DNA of 64,000 nt from Odobenus rosmarus divergens (taxonomy: Eukaryota; Chordata; Mammalia; Carnivora; Odobenidae). The stretch is from assembly GCF_000321225.1 (NCBI RefSeq), contig NW_004450323.1, forward strand, positions 1,861,301 through 1,925,300, read 5' to 3'. Positions 11,596 to 23,640 of this stretch are shown piece by piece. The translations under genes were made by a program, and so were the position numbers. Under the pieces are notes generated by a model, which was not told the DNA's origin, did not search any database, and worked only from the letters and a program-made list of their open reading frames with translations. Each line of letters begins with the position of its first letter. The first letter of the stretch is position 1.

Positions 11596-11927
11596 TGCAC
11601 AAGGGCTAGCCTTCTCCAAAAATTAGCAAGTGGATTTTACCTAAGCACAGAAAATGGCTCAGATTGGACTTCACACACACACCCATGCACTCACCCACAG
11701 GCACACCTGCTGGAGCACATGCACACCTATTGAATTTTTAAAAGTAGCCAAGAGGAAACTATTTATTGACTGTGATAAACTAAATTGTATGGAAAATAGC
11801 ATTATTTAACAAACAAGACCCTCCTGCTAACTTGATAATTTGTCTTTTGGTTTTTGAGGATGACCTGTCCCATTGGGTCAGATTCTTCAGATGGACTTTA
11901 TGATACATAGGTATTAAAAGCCAAGAC

Positions 11928-11960
11928 ACACGCGTGCGCGCACGCACACACACACACAGG
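11928..11960. repeat. (CA)n / CG-alternating microsatellite
   Basis: CACACGCGTGCGCGCACGCA followed by CA repeats, an alternating purine-pyrimidine tract of potential Z-DNA type. Confidence 0.85.
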
Positions 11961-12395
11961 GAGCCAAAACACAATTAAAGGGATCCATAGTAAACAAGAT
12001 AAGCACGGGACACTGAAAAGTGCAGCCTGAAATGTAAGGATAGGCATTTGCTCAGAGGGAGGGCTTGTTCTTCCCAAGGAGAATTCACAGGACTCTTCCC
12101 TACCCCAGTGATTCCCAGCTTAGTGGGTGGGGCAGGTTTCACTTGTCCTTTAGGATCTTGATTATCATCAAATCTATTTATTTAAGAATTTAAGGACTAT
12201 TGAAACGATCCCACTTTTTAAAATGTACTGTTAAATGAAGAAGAGAGGGAAGAACAAAGGAGAGAAGGAAGAAGGAAAGGAAGAATGAAATACAAAGATC
12301 TGAGAAGAGAAAGTGCTAGGAGGGGCTGAGAGGTTACCAAATATTAATTTCATTACCTGGCTTCTTTTTTCTTTGGAGAAATGAAAGACAAATAG

Positions 12396-12868
12396 TTTCC
12401 TATTGCTGCTGTAAAAATGACCATAAACTTAGTGACCTAAAACAACACAAATGTATTGTTTTACAGTTCTGGAGATCAGAAGTTTGAAAGTGGGTCTCAG
12501 GAGCTAAAATCAAAGTGTTGGGAGGGTTGCATTCCTTCTTGGGATCTTAGGGGAGAATCTGTTCCTTCTCTTTCCAGTTCTAGAGGCTATCTGCTTTCCT
12601 TGGCTTAGGTCCCCTTTCAACAATGGCATCCCTTTGACCTTGCTTCCATTGTCACATCGTCTCTGATTCTGACCCCTTTGCCTTCCTTTTATAAGGACCC
12701 TTGTGATTACATTGGGCCCACCAGATAATCCAGGATAATCTCCTATCTCAAGATTCTTAACTTAATCCTATCTGCTGAATCCCATGTAAGGTAACATTTT
12801 CACAGGTTCTGGAGATTTGGATGTGGATATCTTTAGGGTGATGGAGACATTATTCAGCCTACCACAGA
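12396..12868 (+). mobile_element. MLT1-like (ERVL-MaLR) LTR
   Basis: TTTCCTATTGCTGCTGTAAA...ACAACACAAATGTATTGTTT...TTGGGCCCACCAGATAATCC...TTCAGCCTACCACA. LTR-type start and end; no internal viral sequence nearby. Subfamily uncertain. Confidence 0.75.
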
Positions 12869-14689
12869 AGGAAATCAAATGTTTACAGTTTTGCTGCCTA
12901 CCAGGTGCATCACAAACAAAGCCTCATCTGATACCTCAACAACCTTGTGCAATACATGCCAGGATTTGCTTTTAAAAGCTGAAGAGGCTGAGCCTTGGTG
13001 CAATCTGGGATTCTGCCCAAGGCCAAGCAGCTGGGATGAAGACCCAGATCCCTGAACCCCAGCGCAAGCCAGCCTGCCTCCATTCATCTCTCCCACTCAC
13101 GTCTACTTCTTCTTTCCCATCTGGGCCGGTCCCCCAGCTCCCTGCACAAGCTCAAGCTGCTGTTTCCCAACGTGGCATGCTCTCCTGATGACAATGGTGT
13201 AGTCACAGCTTGATCCTGGGGATTTCTAACCAAGCAAGCCAAGTGGCTGCCCCTCCAGATCTTCTTTTAGGACTTTTTCTTGTCCTCCTTTATTCAACAA
13301 GCATTTTGAGCTTATTGTGCTGGATGCTAGCGCAGCAAGGAAGATAGACCTAAGCTAAAAATAACCGGACAGTCAGTGATACATACTGTATCAGACAAAA
13401 GGGGGTCTAAGATTATAGGAAGCCAGAGGAGGGAGTTCCAAGTCCTGGGAGCTTTGTGTGAATCTTTTACATTGACGCTGGGTGAAATCTAAGTTCCAGT
13501 GAAGAACCAAAGGCTCCTTTTCTTTTGAGCTTCTTAAGGGACCAGGTATCGTTAGTCTTTCTGTGCCTTGCACATAGCCATGCTCCATAAATAATTAAAA
13601 GTTGGGATTGGGGTCAAGACAGGCACACTAAAAGGAGGAAGCAGTGTGTGAGACCAATAAAGGGTTAAAAGTCACCTTGGAAGGCAGTCAGCACTGCCAT
13701 TTTGTCTCTCTATTCTACCTAGCAACTGGTGACACCAAGTATCTCTCCCTGTTTTTATAGGAGAGGGCCCTGGGTACTGCTAGGTTGTTGAGTCACTGAA
13801 AAGCAAGAGCTGATGGAGCTGTTGTAGACTTTTGATGTCATCTATGCCTTCTGAGGGGTAGAAGCCATTCTGGAAGTACCGTCTTGGTAATTTCCTCACT
13901 TTCCTTCTGAGCATTGCTACCCTTCTTTTCTGCTCATCTCCTTTCTTTCCTTTTGTTTCTCTTTACTAGCTTAGTGAATCGCGGGGGTTGGGGATGTGGT
14001 CAGAGTTTCAGGGGCACTGAATAGTGGAGGAGATCCACTGCTCAGGTTTATTTCTGGGTTTTTTTTTTTTCTCCTCAACATAAGCCCTACCTGTCACAAA
14101 AGATCCCAGAAAGATAAAACCATGGTTCTGGACTTGTTTACTGGGTGTAAAGATATATCAACTGAGTAGGAGGAATTTTTTATTTTTGACGGGATCCATG
14201 TCATTGGAAAAGCAGATGCCTTCTGTTGTCCGAAATACATGAGAAGGCCCACCTGCTGGAAGCACCAGGCTTCTCTGTCTTAAGCAACTGCTCACCCAGC
14301 AAGGGCTGGTACTCCTGAGTGGTTTGGCAGGCAATGTCTAGAACTCAGTCTGGGCCACCACCATAGGTGGTGACTCATGTACTTGACAGTCAAGAGCTCT
14401 TTCAAATCATCTGTGTATTAATTCCTCAAGTGTTGGTTGATGAGCTATTATATGCAAAGAACTTTTGGGATATGACAGTGAATAAGACATACCTAGTTCC
14501 TGTTTCTACAAAAATTTAATCCAGAAAAGTCCCACCATTCAAGTAAGAAATGGGAAGGACTAGGGGTGAAGATAAGAGACAAATGATGGAAAGATGAAGG
14601 GTGGAAGGAGGAAACAGATGATATTTCTAGAAGCTCAAAGCTTATATATCATCTACATTTGATTGTCAAAGAACTCTCCAGTAATATGA

Positions 14690-14885
14690 CCATAATATCT
14701 ACCCTACACATAATCTTTCATGCGATAGTCTCACTAACCCTTTGTGGTAGGCTGAGAAAATATCCCCATTTCAAGATGGGAAAAACGCAGGCCTAGAGTA
14801 GGGAGGCTGACTCAGCTCACATAATGAACAGAGTCCAAAGTAGACACAGGTCCTAGAGCCCATAGTCCCACGCTTTACCACAATG
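14690..14885 (-). mobile_element. MIR, antisense
   Basis: TATCCCCATTTCAAGATGGG...CCCACGCTTTACCACAATG. Confidence 0.75.
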
Positions 14886-16904
14886 TCCCAGCACCTTCGG
14901 ATGTAGATATTTGGCACATCGATCATTGGTAGAATTTGAAATAAAACCAGTCAGCTATAAAGGACAGGAAAGGTCGCTTTGTGCTGGTTATTCTCCTTTT
15001 GACTCCTCAGACTCCAATCTTTCTCTGTCCTGTCTTGTGCCATGGGAAGCTGACTGCCACAGACTGCATCACCTAGTTGCTCTTGCAGGCTGATATCTGG
15101 TTGGATTGCCCCCATGGGAGGCACTGAGAGGAGAGAGATCAGAGAACAGAGAGGAAAGAGAGGTTGGAGTATTTCCTTCTTCCTCCTTGCCCTCATTCTG
15201 CAATGCTTCTGGTGGTAGATGTGTCCCTTTGCTATATAGTTTTCCCTGAATAGTCCCTTCTTCATGGTTCTAGGTCCTGCTGAGCCTCAGTAACACTATT
15301 TGCTACTCTTATCTCTGCAAATCTAGGGGCAGTCACAGGCTTTCCATGATTACTAACTTCTGCGTGCCCCATCATCCCTCATTTATTCCCTTAACCTTGC
15401 CCATACATTGCAAAGAGTCCCTCCCTTCAGGTCTCTTCATGTGACTCACCTAGAGTGAAGGCTGTTTCCTACCAGAACCCTGACTGAGCATTCTTGAGCA
15501 TTGAGGGATGCTGACAAAGAAGGGAGGCAGGGTTATGAAAAAGACTTGGTCTGCTTGTTATTTGTGTCTAATGCGGGCCCTGAGTAGGGGCTTCTAGATG
15601 GGGAAATACAGAGAGGAGATACCAGAGTGGGGTCAGGAAATGTCAAGATAACTCCAATGTCACTTCCAGTGTATTGCTTTCATTGACTCCACAGCCTGCG
15701 GTAGACTGCTCTTCCTCTATAGTCCTATGGTGCCTGTCCACAGTTCTACGGTTTCTGTTTGCAAAACTCTTCCTTAAAGGCAGGGAGAGATCTCCTCACT
15801 TTCCTCTTCTTTATTTCCCAGGCGCTACCTAGGGACCAATAGGTACTGAATAAATGCTTCCTGAGTGAATTTTTGTTCAAAGGTAGTGTCCCTAAGAAAC
15901 TGAAGTTATCCGACTATGATGAGCCATGTAGAATCTGGGCAGCAATAATGACTACAAAATTGCACCTGGGGCTTACTGTAGTTGTAGAATTTGTCTGAAA
16001 AAAAAATATATATATATGTTTCACACTTTACAACTCATCTTGTTCTTCACTTCAGCCTCTGTGAACTTGTGACCTGGTGTGAGGGGGACATATATGAGAT
16101 CTCTCTTGCACAGCCATGTGTGGTTTGTGTGTTTAATCTTGAAATAACCAAGGTCAGTCTCTTCGTATTACAATTCTATGGTTGTATCAATCTGCTTCAC
16201 AAATGGTTGAATCCTTCACAGACAACGACTGATGGCGGATAAGCCCCCTAAGTTGCCAACCAGGCTAGTGTTAAAAGGCAGACTTGGAGATTATCTGCTT
16301 AGAAATGGCCTAGAGTTCAAAGAGTTAACATGAGAAAATGTGGGCCTTTGCTATAGACTTTATTCGACTTCAGTCTGTTTCCATGGAGCTGTTGCCAAGG
16401 TACGTGCAACCAAAATTTCTCTAAGACAATATTCCACTCCCCTAAGGCCCTCTTCTTCTTGGTTGACATTGAATCTGTCTAAATCTGAGAAATTCAGCTC
16501 ATTTGTAGCTTTTTCTTCTGACTAGTTGGAATATCTGCCTATTCTTTCTTAAAGCCCATTGACTTCAATCCTCTTACCCCAGGGGGTTACCAAGAACTGG
16601 AGAGAGGAGGCCTAAGGTAAAGATGAAGCATGTGGCTCTTTATATACTAGTTTTGTGAAACCTAAATTGAGACAGATGACAAAGGACATTCTTTCTGATG
16701 TCTGAATTTATATTTATTCTGGAAAACCTTTCAAGAGTATGCATATCAAATCACATTTTCTTACAACTTCAATGAATCATGTAAAAAGAATAAAATTCCT
16801 AAATTAGAATTCTCCTGGGAAATATGAGACATATGGTCATCATTGTATATAGAGAATACTAAGAAAAAAACCTACCAGAGCTCATTCATTAATTCTCTAA
16901 AGTT

Positions 16905-17290
16905 CTACATGGCCCTACTGTGTTCTCTTTCCTATTCCTCAAACTCATGGAATGTGCACCCTCCCAGAAGACTTGGGCTTGCTGTCCTCTCTGGAAGGTT
17001 CCTCTTCCATGGCTCACTTTCCACCCTGTATCCAAATTTCTTCTCAAATGACACCTGCTCAGAGAGGCCTTTCCTGGTCCCTCTGGCTAAAAGATCAGCT
17101 CTCTTCACACTGTTTCCTTTCTCTGCTTTACTTTTCTTCACACACTTTGTCACCACTTAATCTTGTTTAAGATATATTTATCTATTGCCTGTCGTCCTCA
17201 TAGAAATTAGCTCAGAGAAAGGGACTTTGATGTATGTGTTCGTTGCTGTGTCCCTAGCAGCTAGGACTGTGTCTACTGGAAATTCAGAAA
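16905..17290 (+). mobile_element. L2 3' end
   Basis: CAGAGAGGCCTTTCCTGGTC...GTGTTCGTTGCTGTGTCCCT...with frame remnants of the L2 ORF2 C-terminus. Confidence 0.8.
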
Positions 17291-17305
17291 AGAATAAAAT
17301 TTATA

Positions 17306-17495
17306 AGGGCACCTGGGTGGCTCAGTTAAGCGTCTGCCTCCAGCTCAGGTCATGATCCCAGGGTCCTGGGATCGAGTCCCACATCGGGCTCCTTGCTTAG
17401 CGGGAAATCTGCTTCTCCCTCTCCCTCTGCCTGCTGCTTCCCCTCCTTGTGCTCACTCTCTCTCTCAAATAAATAAATAAAATCTTAAAAAAAAA
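17306..17495 (+). mobile_element. CanSINE with 15-bp target duplication
   Basis: Full element flanked by AGAATAAAATTTATA (17291-17305) and AGAATAAAAATTATA (17496-17510). Confidence 0.92.
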
Positions 17496-18074
17496 AGAAT
17501 AAAAATTATACGAAATAAGACCTCGGTAACCTCCAAAAAAGGTAGCCTCAAAAGAGTAGCTAAAAAATTCAAATTGTCGCATTCAGCACGCACAGCAGTA
17601 TAAGTTCCTGTAGTTAGATGAGTGGTTAGGAGAGAGACTAGCAGTTCTTGTTGGGGATAGAAGCATCCACATGACTGCATGGTTTGAGAAGCGTCCAAAG
17701 ATCCTTATAACTAAAAATATCATCATCCCCTTCCCCTCCTCATTCCCACAATGCCTGAAATTCCAAAGAGTAGTTCCCAGAAATCATAATCATTTTGATT
17801 GTATTAAGGCATTGGGCCATTTGGGAGAACCAATATATAATAATCAGAATTGTGATGACCGGGTTAACCAATCAGGATGCACAGCCACTTGGAAGATCTG
17901 GAGCCTGGGCCCCCAGGGACTGGGAAATCAGGGACAATGAGTCATTGTGACACAAGGGGGCGGGAGAGAGCAGGAACAACCGGGCGAGGAGAAGACTGGA
18001 ACAGAATCTGGGTTAGGGAAGTGCCCCTACGTTAGGGCCAGTTGGGTCACATAAGGTGGAGAGACTTCACATAC

Positions 18075-18365
18075 GAGAGATCAAGAGTGTGATTCCTGGA
18101 TCCTCCACTTATGGATTCTAGGGATGATGTTAGGCAATTTTCTTCACCTCTCTGCACCTATTTTTGTCTGCGAGATGGGAATTATAAGACCTACCTCAAA
18201 GGGGTGTTTATTTATGCATTGTATTTATTTATGTTATATGCTTTAGTTCTCCAATAATACTATCACTTCCTGGACGACAGAACTGGTATCTGATTTATTT
18301 TACTGTTCCTGACATTGTCTCGCAACTCCTTGTACATCACAGCTACCCAATAAATATAAATTGCC
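18075..18365 (+). mobile_element. MIR followed by L2 tail
   Basis: MIR part AGTGTGATTCCTGGATCCTC...TGCGAGATGGGAATTATAAG (to about 18215), then an L2-like segment ending CAGCTACCCAATAAATATAA. Confidence 0.65.
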
Positions 18366-19356
18366 CCATGAATATCTGTAAACACTTGGTCAATTATTTT
18401 ATGATCCAGTGATTTTTCAACAGTCTTTTGTAAAAATGGCCCAACCAGGTCATCTACAGGTTAAAAGGGACATAATTTAGAATGTGCAGTAACCACTGCC
18501 TCTGGTCTAAGGGCTATTTGGTTGTGTTGTTCAGGCTTTTCAGCAATGTCTATGAGAGGCTGCTGGGACAGGGCAGCAAATGTCCTTTAAGAGGCAGTTG
18601 GACTGGCCTAGACAGAAGACTAAATTCTAAATTGCAGATTGCTGTTCAATAAGTGAGTTGATGCTGATAATCTGTTCATGAAAAGGGAGAGAAAAATCTA
18701 ATTTCATAATTACTGGAGTAAGAAGAGAGTATCAAAAGCTTAAACTGAATTGTATGAAATAAAAAATGGTCAGAGATAGGTTTCTTCAAATGATTCAACC
18801 TGCATAATTATACTAGAAATCTGATCACCTGGGCTACATATTGATAGGATAGAAAGCATCCTAAGGACTAATGTACCAAGAGAGAAAGGGTACCGTGGAT
18901 TTTCCCCTCTCTTCTCTGTTCTAAGTTACTGACTTCACATCTGTCAACCAACTTCCCATCACGGCTGAGGTAGCATTTTGGAAGCCCAACTCAGGAGCAA
19001 GCGTGACTTGTACTTGTGGACATAGCAGATGGGTAAGTGGGCCCATGGTGAACCAAGGGGACAGGACCATGAAGCCCCTGGAGCAGAGCCACGCTGCAGC
19101 TGGGCGAGGGGAGACGAGCAGATGACCGGCAGATGGAGGCCAGCCTTCGGGGGCAGAGCAGCCTTTGAAGTCAGGGCTGGCTGGTGCAGACAAACTGCTC
19201 TGAAATCAGGAACTGGATTGAGATCAAAGTTGGCAAAAAGGACATTACACTGTACTTGGACAGTATTGTCAACAGACCATGTTTCTATTTCCCTCTTATA
19301 AACTCCAGACAATGCAAATTTTTATGAGGTTATATTTTGGTAAGAAAGTGACATTA

Positions 19357-19572
19357 GGGACACCTGGGTGGCTCAGTCCATTAAGCACCCGCCTTTGGCT
19401 CAGGTCACGATCCCAGGGTCCTGGGATCGAGTCCCACATCGGGCTCCCTGCTCCGTGGGGAGTCTGCTTCTTCTCTGCCTGCCGCTTCCCTTGCTTGTGC
19501 TTGCTGGTGCTCACACTCTCTCTCTCTCTCTGGCAAATAAATAAATAAACTCTTTTTAGAAAAATAAAAAAA
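19357..19572 (+). mobile_element. CanSINE with 15-bp target duplication
   Basis: Full element flanked by AAGAAAGTGACATTA (19342-19356) and AAGAAAGTGAAATTA (19573-19587). Confidence 0.92.
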
Positions 19573-19707
19573 AAGAAAGTGAAATTATAGGAATTGTAAA
19601 TAATATGTGTGGAGATGATGTGGGAAAAAGACAAAATCCTCCCATTGAGCAGTAATGCCCCAAGTTGTTAATACTTTGGGGGTTTGATTTTTTTTTTTTT
19701 TGCTTGT

Positions 19708-19728
19708 TGACATGTCCTAGGCATGTAG
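19708..19728. promoter_or_regulatory. Candidate p53 response element
   Basis: Two decamers, TGACATGTCC and AGGCATGTAG, separated by one base. Both contain the core CATG and fit RRRCWWGYYY with one mismatch in the first (position 1 T) and two in the last triplet of the second. It lies about 35 kb from IER5, a known p53 target. Single matches of this quality are expected by chance in long DNA. Confidence 0.3.
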
Positions 19729-19924
19729 ACCCCAGATGTCCTAAGAAGAACCCCACCCAGATTCCAAGGGAAATTCTATACCAATCCAGCTTCGCTCAGA
19801 AACACAGTCTCTTTTTAAATCCCTTCCTCCTTCTCCTCTCCCATTCTTTGCCTGGAATTTTATTTCTGTGAGGTTTTATTCCTATGAATAAGTATGGAAG
19901 CAATTCTTACCCATTTCTTTCCTC

Positions 19925-20352
19925 CTCATTCCCTCAGCTCCAGTCACGGGTCTTCTTGCTGCTCCTGAACCATGCCAGGTTCGTCCTTTCCTCCAGGTCT
20001 TTGTACAGCCCCCTGCCTGGACTGGTGTCCCCAGATATCTGGCTGGCTCCCTCATTCCCAGCAGGCACTTGCTCTAAAGTCACCTTCTCGGGGAGGCCTT
20101 TCTTAAGCATTGCTGTTTTAAACTTCATTGCTTCATCCTTTTTGCAGCTTTATTTTTCTCCATTGCACTTTCCAAAAGACATGATGTATATTTCATGTAT
20201 TTTGTGTTGTCTGTCTTCTTCCCTTCCATCTACTAGGGTATAGGCTCCACAAGGGCAGACATTTCTATCTTTTTTGTCTGCTGTGTGCTCAGGGCCTAGA
20301 ACAGTGCCTGGCACGGAGGAAGCACTCGTATGTTTGTTGAATACACAGATGG
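19925..20352 (+). mobile_element. L2 3' end
   Basis: CAGGTCTTTGTACAGCCCCC...GGGGAGGCCTTTCTTAAGC...CTAGAACAGTGCCTGGCACG, a long L2 fragment. Confidence 0.85.
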
Positions 20353-21802
20353 ATACTGAGAAGGTGTGAGAACTAACGTTCATGACTTGTTCTTCCTTCT
20401 GCCTCCCTCTCTGAACAGTTGGGTATCTGCAGAATCGCCACAAAACCTTTCCAGATGTGGAGAAATGGAAGAGTTTCAAAATTGGTTGCAGATTCAAGCA
20501 TATACACCTTTTGCAGATTCCAGACTAGGTGTAAATGAGATTTCAGCTCTGCTCCCCATTCGCCAGCCTGCACTTTCTGAAAAGTATTTTGAAAAGTATA
20601 CATTCCAGGTTAAATAGATTCATATTCATTTCAGCATCTTTCAAAGCAGAGAAATCAAAAGCTTTGCCAACAACTTAATTCACAAATATTTACGAAGCTC
20701 CTACCATGTGCCAAGCTCCCTGCGGCAGGCCTTGGCAGGAACCACAAAAGAAAGACACAAAGTCCCAGTCCTCAAGTGCCTTAGGATTGAGACTGGAGTA
20801 GAAGGTAAACAAAGATAAAGAGAATAGAAGGCAGAATATGATAACTACTGATTTGGGAGTAGTATTTGTACCGCTGCTTCAGTCTCTGGCTCTTAGTTAT
20901 AGAAGAACCAACACTTCCATGATGACAGACTCTTATCCCCAACTTGACAGCCTTCCACTGGGTTGCTTCCTCATCCCAGCCCTTATCCACCCAACCCCCT
21001 AGGAAGGAAAAAGGGGAAGAAAAAGCTGAAAGCAATGAAAAGGGGCCTTGAAGCCTTACATTCTTCCAGGCCTGGGGAAGACCAGACTCCTCCATCTTGC
21101 TCAGTGCTGCAGCTGATATGCAGGACCCCATTCCATGTGGAGGGGCCCACAGGGCTGGGTGCCTACTCTGAACCCAGCCAAGCTGCCCCCATCCCAGCTA
21201 GAGGAGCAGGGAGAAAGGAGAGGACAGTTCTGCTTTTATAGAACCTGGCCCAATCAGGCGGAAGGGGCCCTGGCTGTACCTGGTTCAGTCTCAGGGACTC
21301 CTGTCTTCCTTCGAGGTTAAGGTAATGGTAGCCTGGCCTTGCGGTGGCCCGTTCTCAAAGACAGTCTCCAGGTAATGAATGCTTTCAGAAACAGTTTTAG
21401 AAAAAAGGAAAGAATAGACAGACTTGCATGCACCAAAGCCGACCCAACCATTTTGTGAATGATTTTTTTAATTTGATATTTTTTCTTAAATATATATTTA
21501 TAAATAAAGGGGAAGGAGTCAACATCATTAAGTAGTATTCAGCCTGGGGAATGGGAGCCTGATGCAGTCCAAGGTTCCCTGCTGTGGCAAGGGCCACATG
21601 GGAAAAAAAGGTCTGAGTGCTAGGGGAGTTCCCAAAGGGACAAGAGCATTTGGGTGGGCGATCTGGAAACACTGTGGAGAGGTGGTGTCTAGTACGGTCC
21701 TTAGGCAAGAGAAGTCCCCGGACATGGACGTGACCCCACACGGTAGATGGCTCCACTCATCCACAGCCTTCCCCATGGAGCAAGGAAAAGCACCATGCTT
21801 TT

Positions 21803-22001
21803 TTTTTTTTTTAAAGATTTAATTTATTTATTTGAGAGAGAGAGAGAATGAGAGATAGAAAGCACGAGAGGGAAGAGGGTCAGAGCGAGAAGCAGACTCT
21901 CCGCTGAGCAGGAAGCCCGATGTGGGACTCGATCCCGGGACTCCAGGATCATGACCCGAGCCGAAGACAGTCGCTTAACCAACTGAGCCACCCAGGCGCC
22001 C
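21803..22001 (-). mobile_element. CanSINE, antisense, with perfect target duplication
   Basis: Poly-T, antisense body ending GAGCCACCCAGGCGCCC. Flanked by AAGCACCATGCTTTT at 21788-21802 and 22002-22016, identical copies, so a young insertion about 0.5 kb upstream of MR1 exon 2. Confidence 0.93.
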
Positions 22002-22068
22002 AAGCACCATGCTTTTAAAACACTTTTTCTTAGGAGGCCTGTGTCCTTAAGTGGGTTCTCTGACTGAT

Positions 22069-22071
22069 CTG

Positions 22072-22099
<28 letters not shown>
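22069..22099. repeat. (TG)n microsatellite
   Basis: About 14 TG units just upstream of MR1 pseudogene exon 2. Confidence 0.95.
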
Positions 22100-22103
<4 letters not shown>

Positions 22104-22501
22104 ACACAGGGTCGGGTAGGAGCCCTCATTTACCCACGTAGAACCTTCATTCACAAAACAAGGGCGTGGGTTATCAGGGTTATCAAGCCCTCTGACAGCA
22201 CCCTAGGGGTGGTCCTGGGCACATTGCCACCCCAAGTCCAGAGCAGGGCTCTCTACTTCACTTACAAGTTAAGATTACCTGTAAAATTTTATCCTGAGGT
22301 TTCCAAACCAGGACAAAAAAGGCTCCAGGTCTTGGGCTGGAGCTCTTAGGTCCTTTCCAGGCTCCAGTTCCTGGGGTTCTGTGATTATGTAAAATGAAGC
22401 AGCAGCTACGTCCCCGGAGGAATGCAGCCAAACACAGAGCACTGATGTGGGTTGCGATTGTCCGTGACTCTAAATATCTTCCCTCTTTGCCTCCCTTCCA
22501 G

Positions 22502-22721
22502 GGACTCGCTCACTGACATATTTTCGCCTGGGCATTTCAGATCCCAGCCATGGGATCACTGAATCTCTTTCTCATCCCATCATTACATATGAGTGTCTCT
22601 TCGCAGGAGGAGCCGTGGGCTCCATGGATGGTGGAGAACCCCTTGCCTGGTCACTGGGAGAGGTACACTCAGCTGCCGAGGGGCTGGAGCTGGAGCACCT
22701 GTAGTCACCGCGATCACTCAG
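22502..22721 (+). pseudogene. MR1: MR1 pseudogene exon 2 (alpha-1 domain)
   Basis: Begins after a TTCCAG acceptor (AG at 22500-22501). The frame reads [17 protein letters not shown] near the start, matching the alpha-1 N-terminus, and [18 protein letters not shown] further on, a hallmark MR1 segment. Compared with human MR1 recalled from memory there is an in-frame loss of about 18 nt after the 'TESLS' segment (VGYVDS missing). A 2-nt deletion follows in the 'TYDSV' region and shifts frame, then about 18 nt are missing after 'RGW'. A TAG lies at 22702-22704 (Gln codon), followed by another 2-nt loss near the end. The exon is about 220 nt instead of about 270. It ends at ...CACTCAG with a weak GTGGTG donor. 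Confidence 0.95.
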
Positions 22722-23369
22722 GTGGTGAAGGCAACAGAGATGAATGCTTGCCCTCACCAGCCCCCATTGCTGCAGAGAGGTCCTTGGGCTGACAGTGAAC
22801 ATGAGCAGTTGCTGAGTTACACTCTTTTGGCAAAGCCTGGACAATCTGGTCGGTCGTGTTCAGTGTCTGCCAGCTGCCCGAAGCATCTTCCAAATCCTTT
22901 CTTCCTCAGGAGCCCTTTGTCCTTTGCCCCCCATATCCTGATGCCATCCCCATTCAGGCTTCTAACCTGTATCTTCTCCTTTCTCATTCTAAATTTGGCC
23001 ATTCTGTGTCTCATTTCCTGGTGGCCGGGCTTAGTGAGCCACTTGATTATGCACAATGGCTTACTACATTAACTTTCCCAGGATATTTCTGGCTCTTGCA
23101 TATCTTCCTCTCCTTTATTGCATTATAAAATTTATAATCGATCGTTCCTATTATCAGATAATTCCCCAAGGCAAAAATTATCATGTTCCTATGGCGTGCA
23201 AATGTCTGTTGCTAGGTGGGTTATGTCACGGGAACATCCTGGAGGCATGCCTGTGGGATGATGTAATTGGGGGGCAGAGGATGCTTCCAGCCATACCCCC
23301 AGTCATCCACCGGATGCCCACCTTTATGTCTCTGTCTAACCCCCTTCCTGAACCACATGTGTGAGCCAG

Positions 23370-23640
23370 GGTTTCACACTTACCAGAGGATGACTGGCTA
23401 GGAGTTGCTGGAGGACAGAAGCACCACATTTGTCCAGCATGCCTATGATGGACAAGATTTCATTATCTTAAATAAAGATATCATTTTCTGGATGGCTACA
23501 GATAATATGGCTCACATCACCAAGTGGGCATGGGAGGCCAATTGGCATGAGTTATAATATCAAAAGAACTAGCTGGAAGGAGAACGTATTACCTCATTAA
23601 AGAGGTTCCTGGAGTATGGGGAAGATACTTACAAGGACAG
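23370..23640 (+). pseudogene. MR1: MR1 pseudogene exon 3 (alpha-2 domain)
   Basis: Follows an AGCCAG acceptor; the first base may be 23370 or 23371. Recognisable frames are HTYQR-like at the start, [13 protein letters not shown], then [14 protein letters not shown] and later KRFLEYGEDTY, all characteristic of MR1 alpha-2. Lesions: a 1-nt loss near the first codons, TAG at 23399-23401 replacing the first alpha-2 disulfide cysteine, a 3-nt deletion before the 'F-Q-A-Y' segment, TAA at 23555-23557 and TAG at 23570-23572 (a Trp codon). The donor GTAAAG at 23641 is intact. Exon length (about 271 nt) is near the family norm, so decay here is mainly by substitution. Confidence 0.95.

Larger units (their letters stand above)
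5830..22501. other. STX6-MR1 spacer and presumed former MR1 5' region/intron 1
   Basis: No intact gene. Identifiable content is listed separately: MIR, L2, an L1 3' part, an MLT1-like LTR, CanSINEs and simple repeats. By analogy with human, where MR1 intron 1 is long, the ancestral MR1 promoter and signal-peptide exon should lie here, but no convincing match was found. Stretches at about 6880-7340, 12000-12390, 13100-14380, 15000-16840, 17520-18060 and 20800-21780 hold nothing I recognise. Confidence 0.6.

Noticed and set aside
13719..13738. CCTAGCAACTGGTGACACC, like an MHC X box
   Set aside because: No S or Y box at the proper spacing and no following leader exon.
16225..16290. GACTGATGGCG...GTGTTAAAAGG, faintly like the MR1 leader exon
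   Set aside because: Only short matches with wrong spacing, no downstream splice donor in place, no promoter context.
17845..18000. Two CCAAT motifs (one AACCAATCAGG) and a GC box, as a possible old MR1 promoter
   Set aside because: No recognisable exon follows; the motifs are common. Kept only as a place to look if an alignment is made.
22593..23072. 159-codon ORF over MR1 exon 2 and intron 2
   Set aside because: It uses a different frame from MR1 in exon 2 and runs through the donor site; a by-product of decay.
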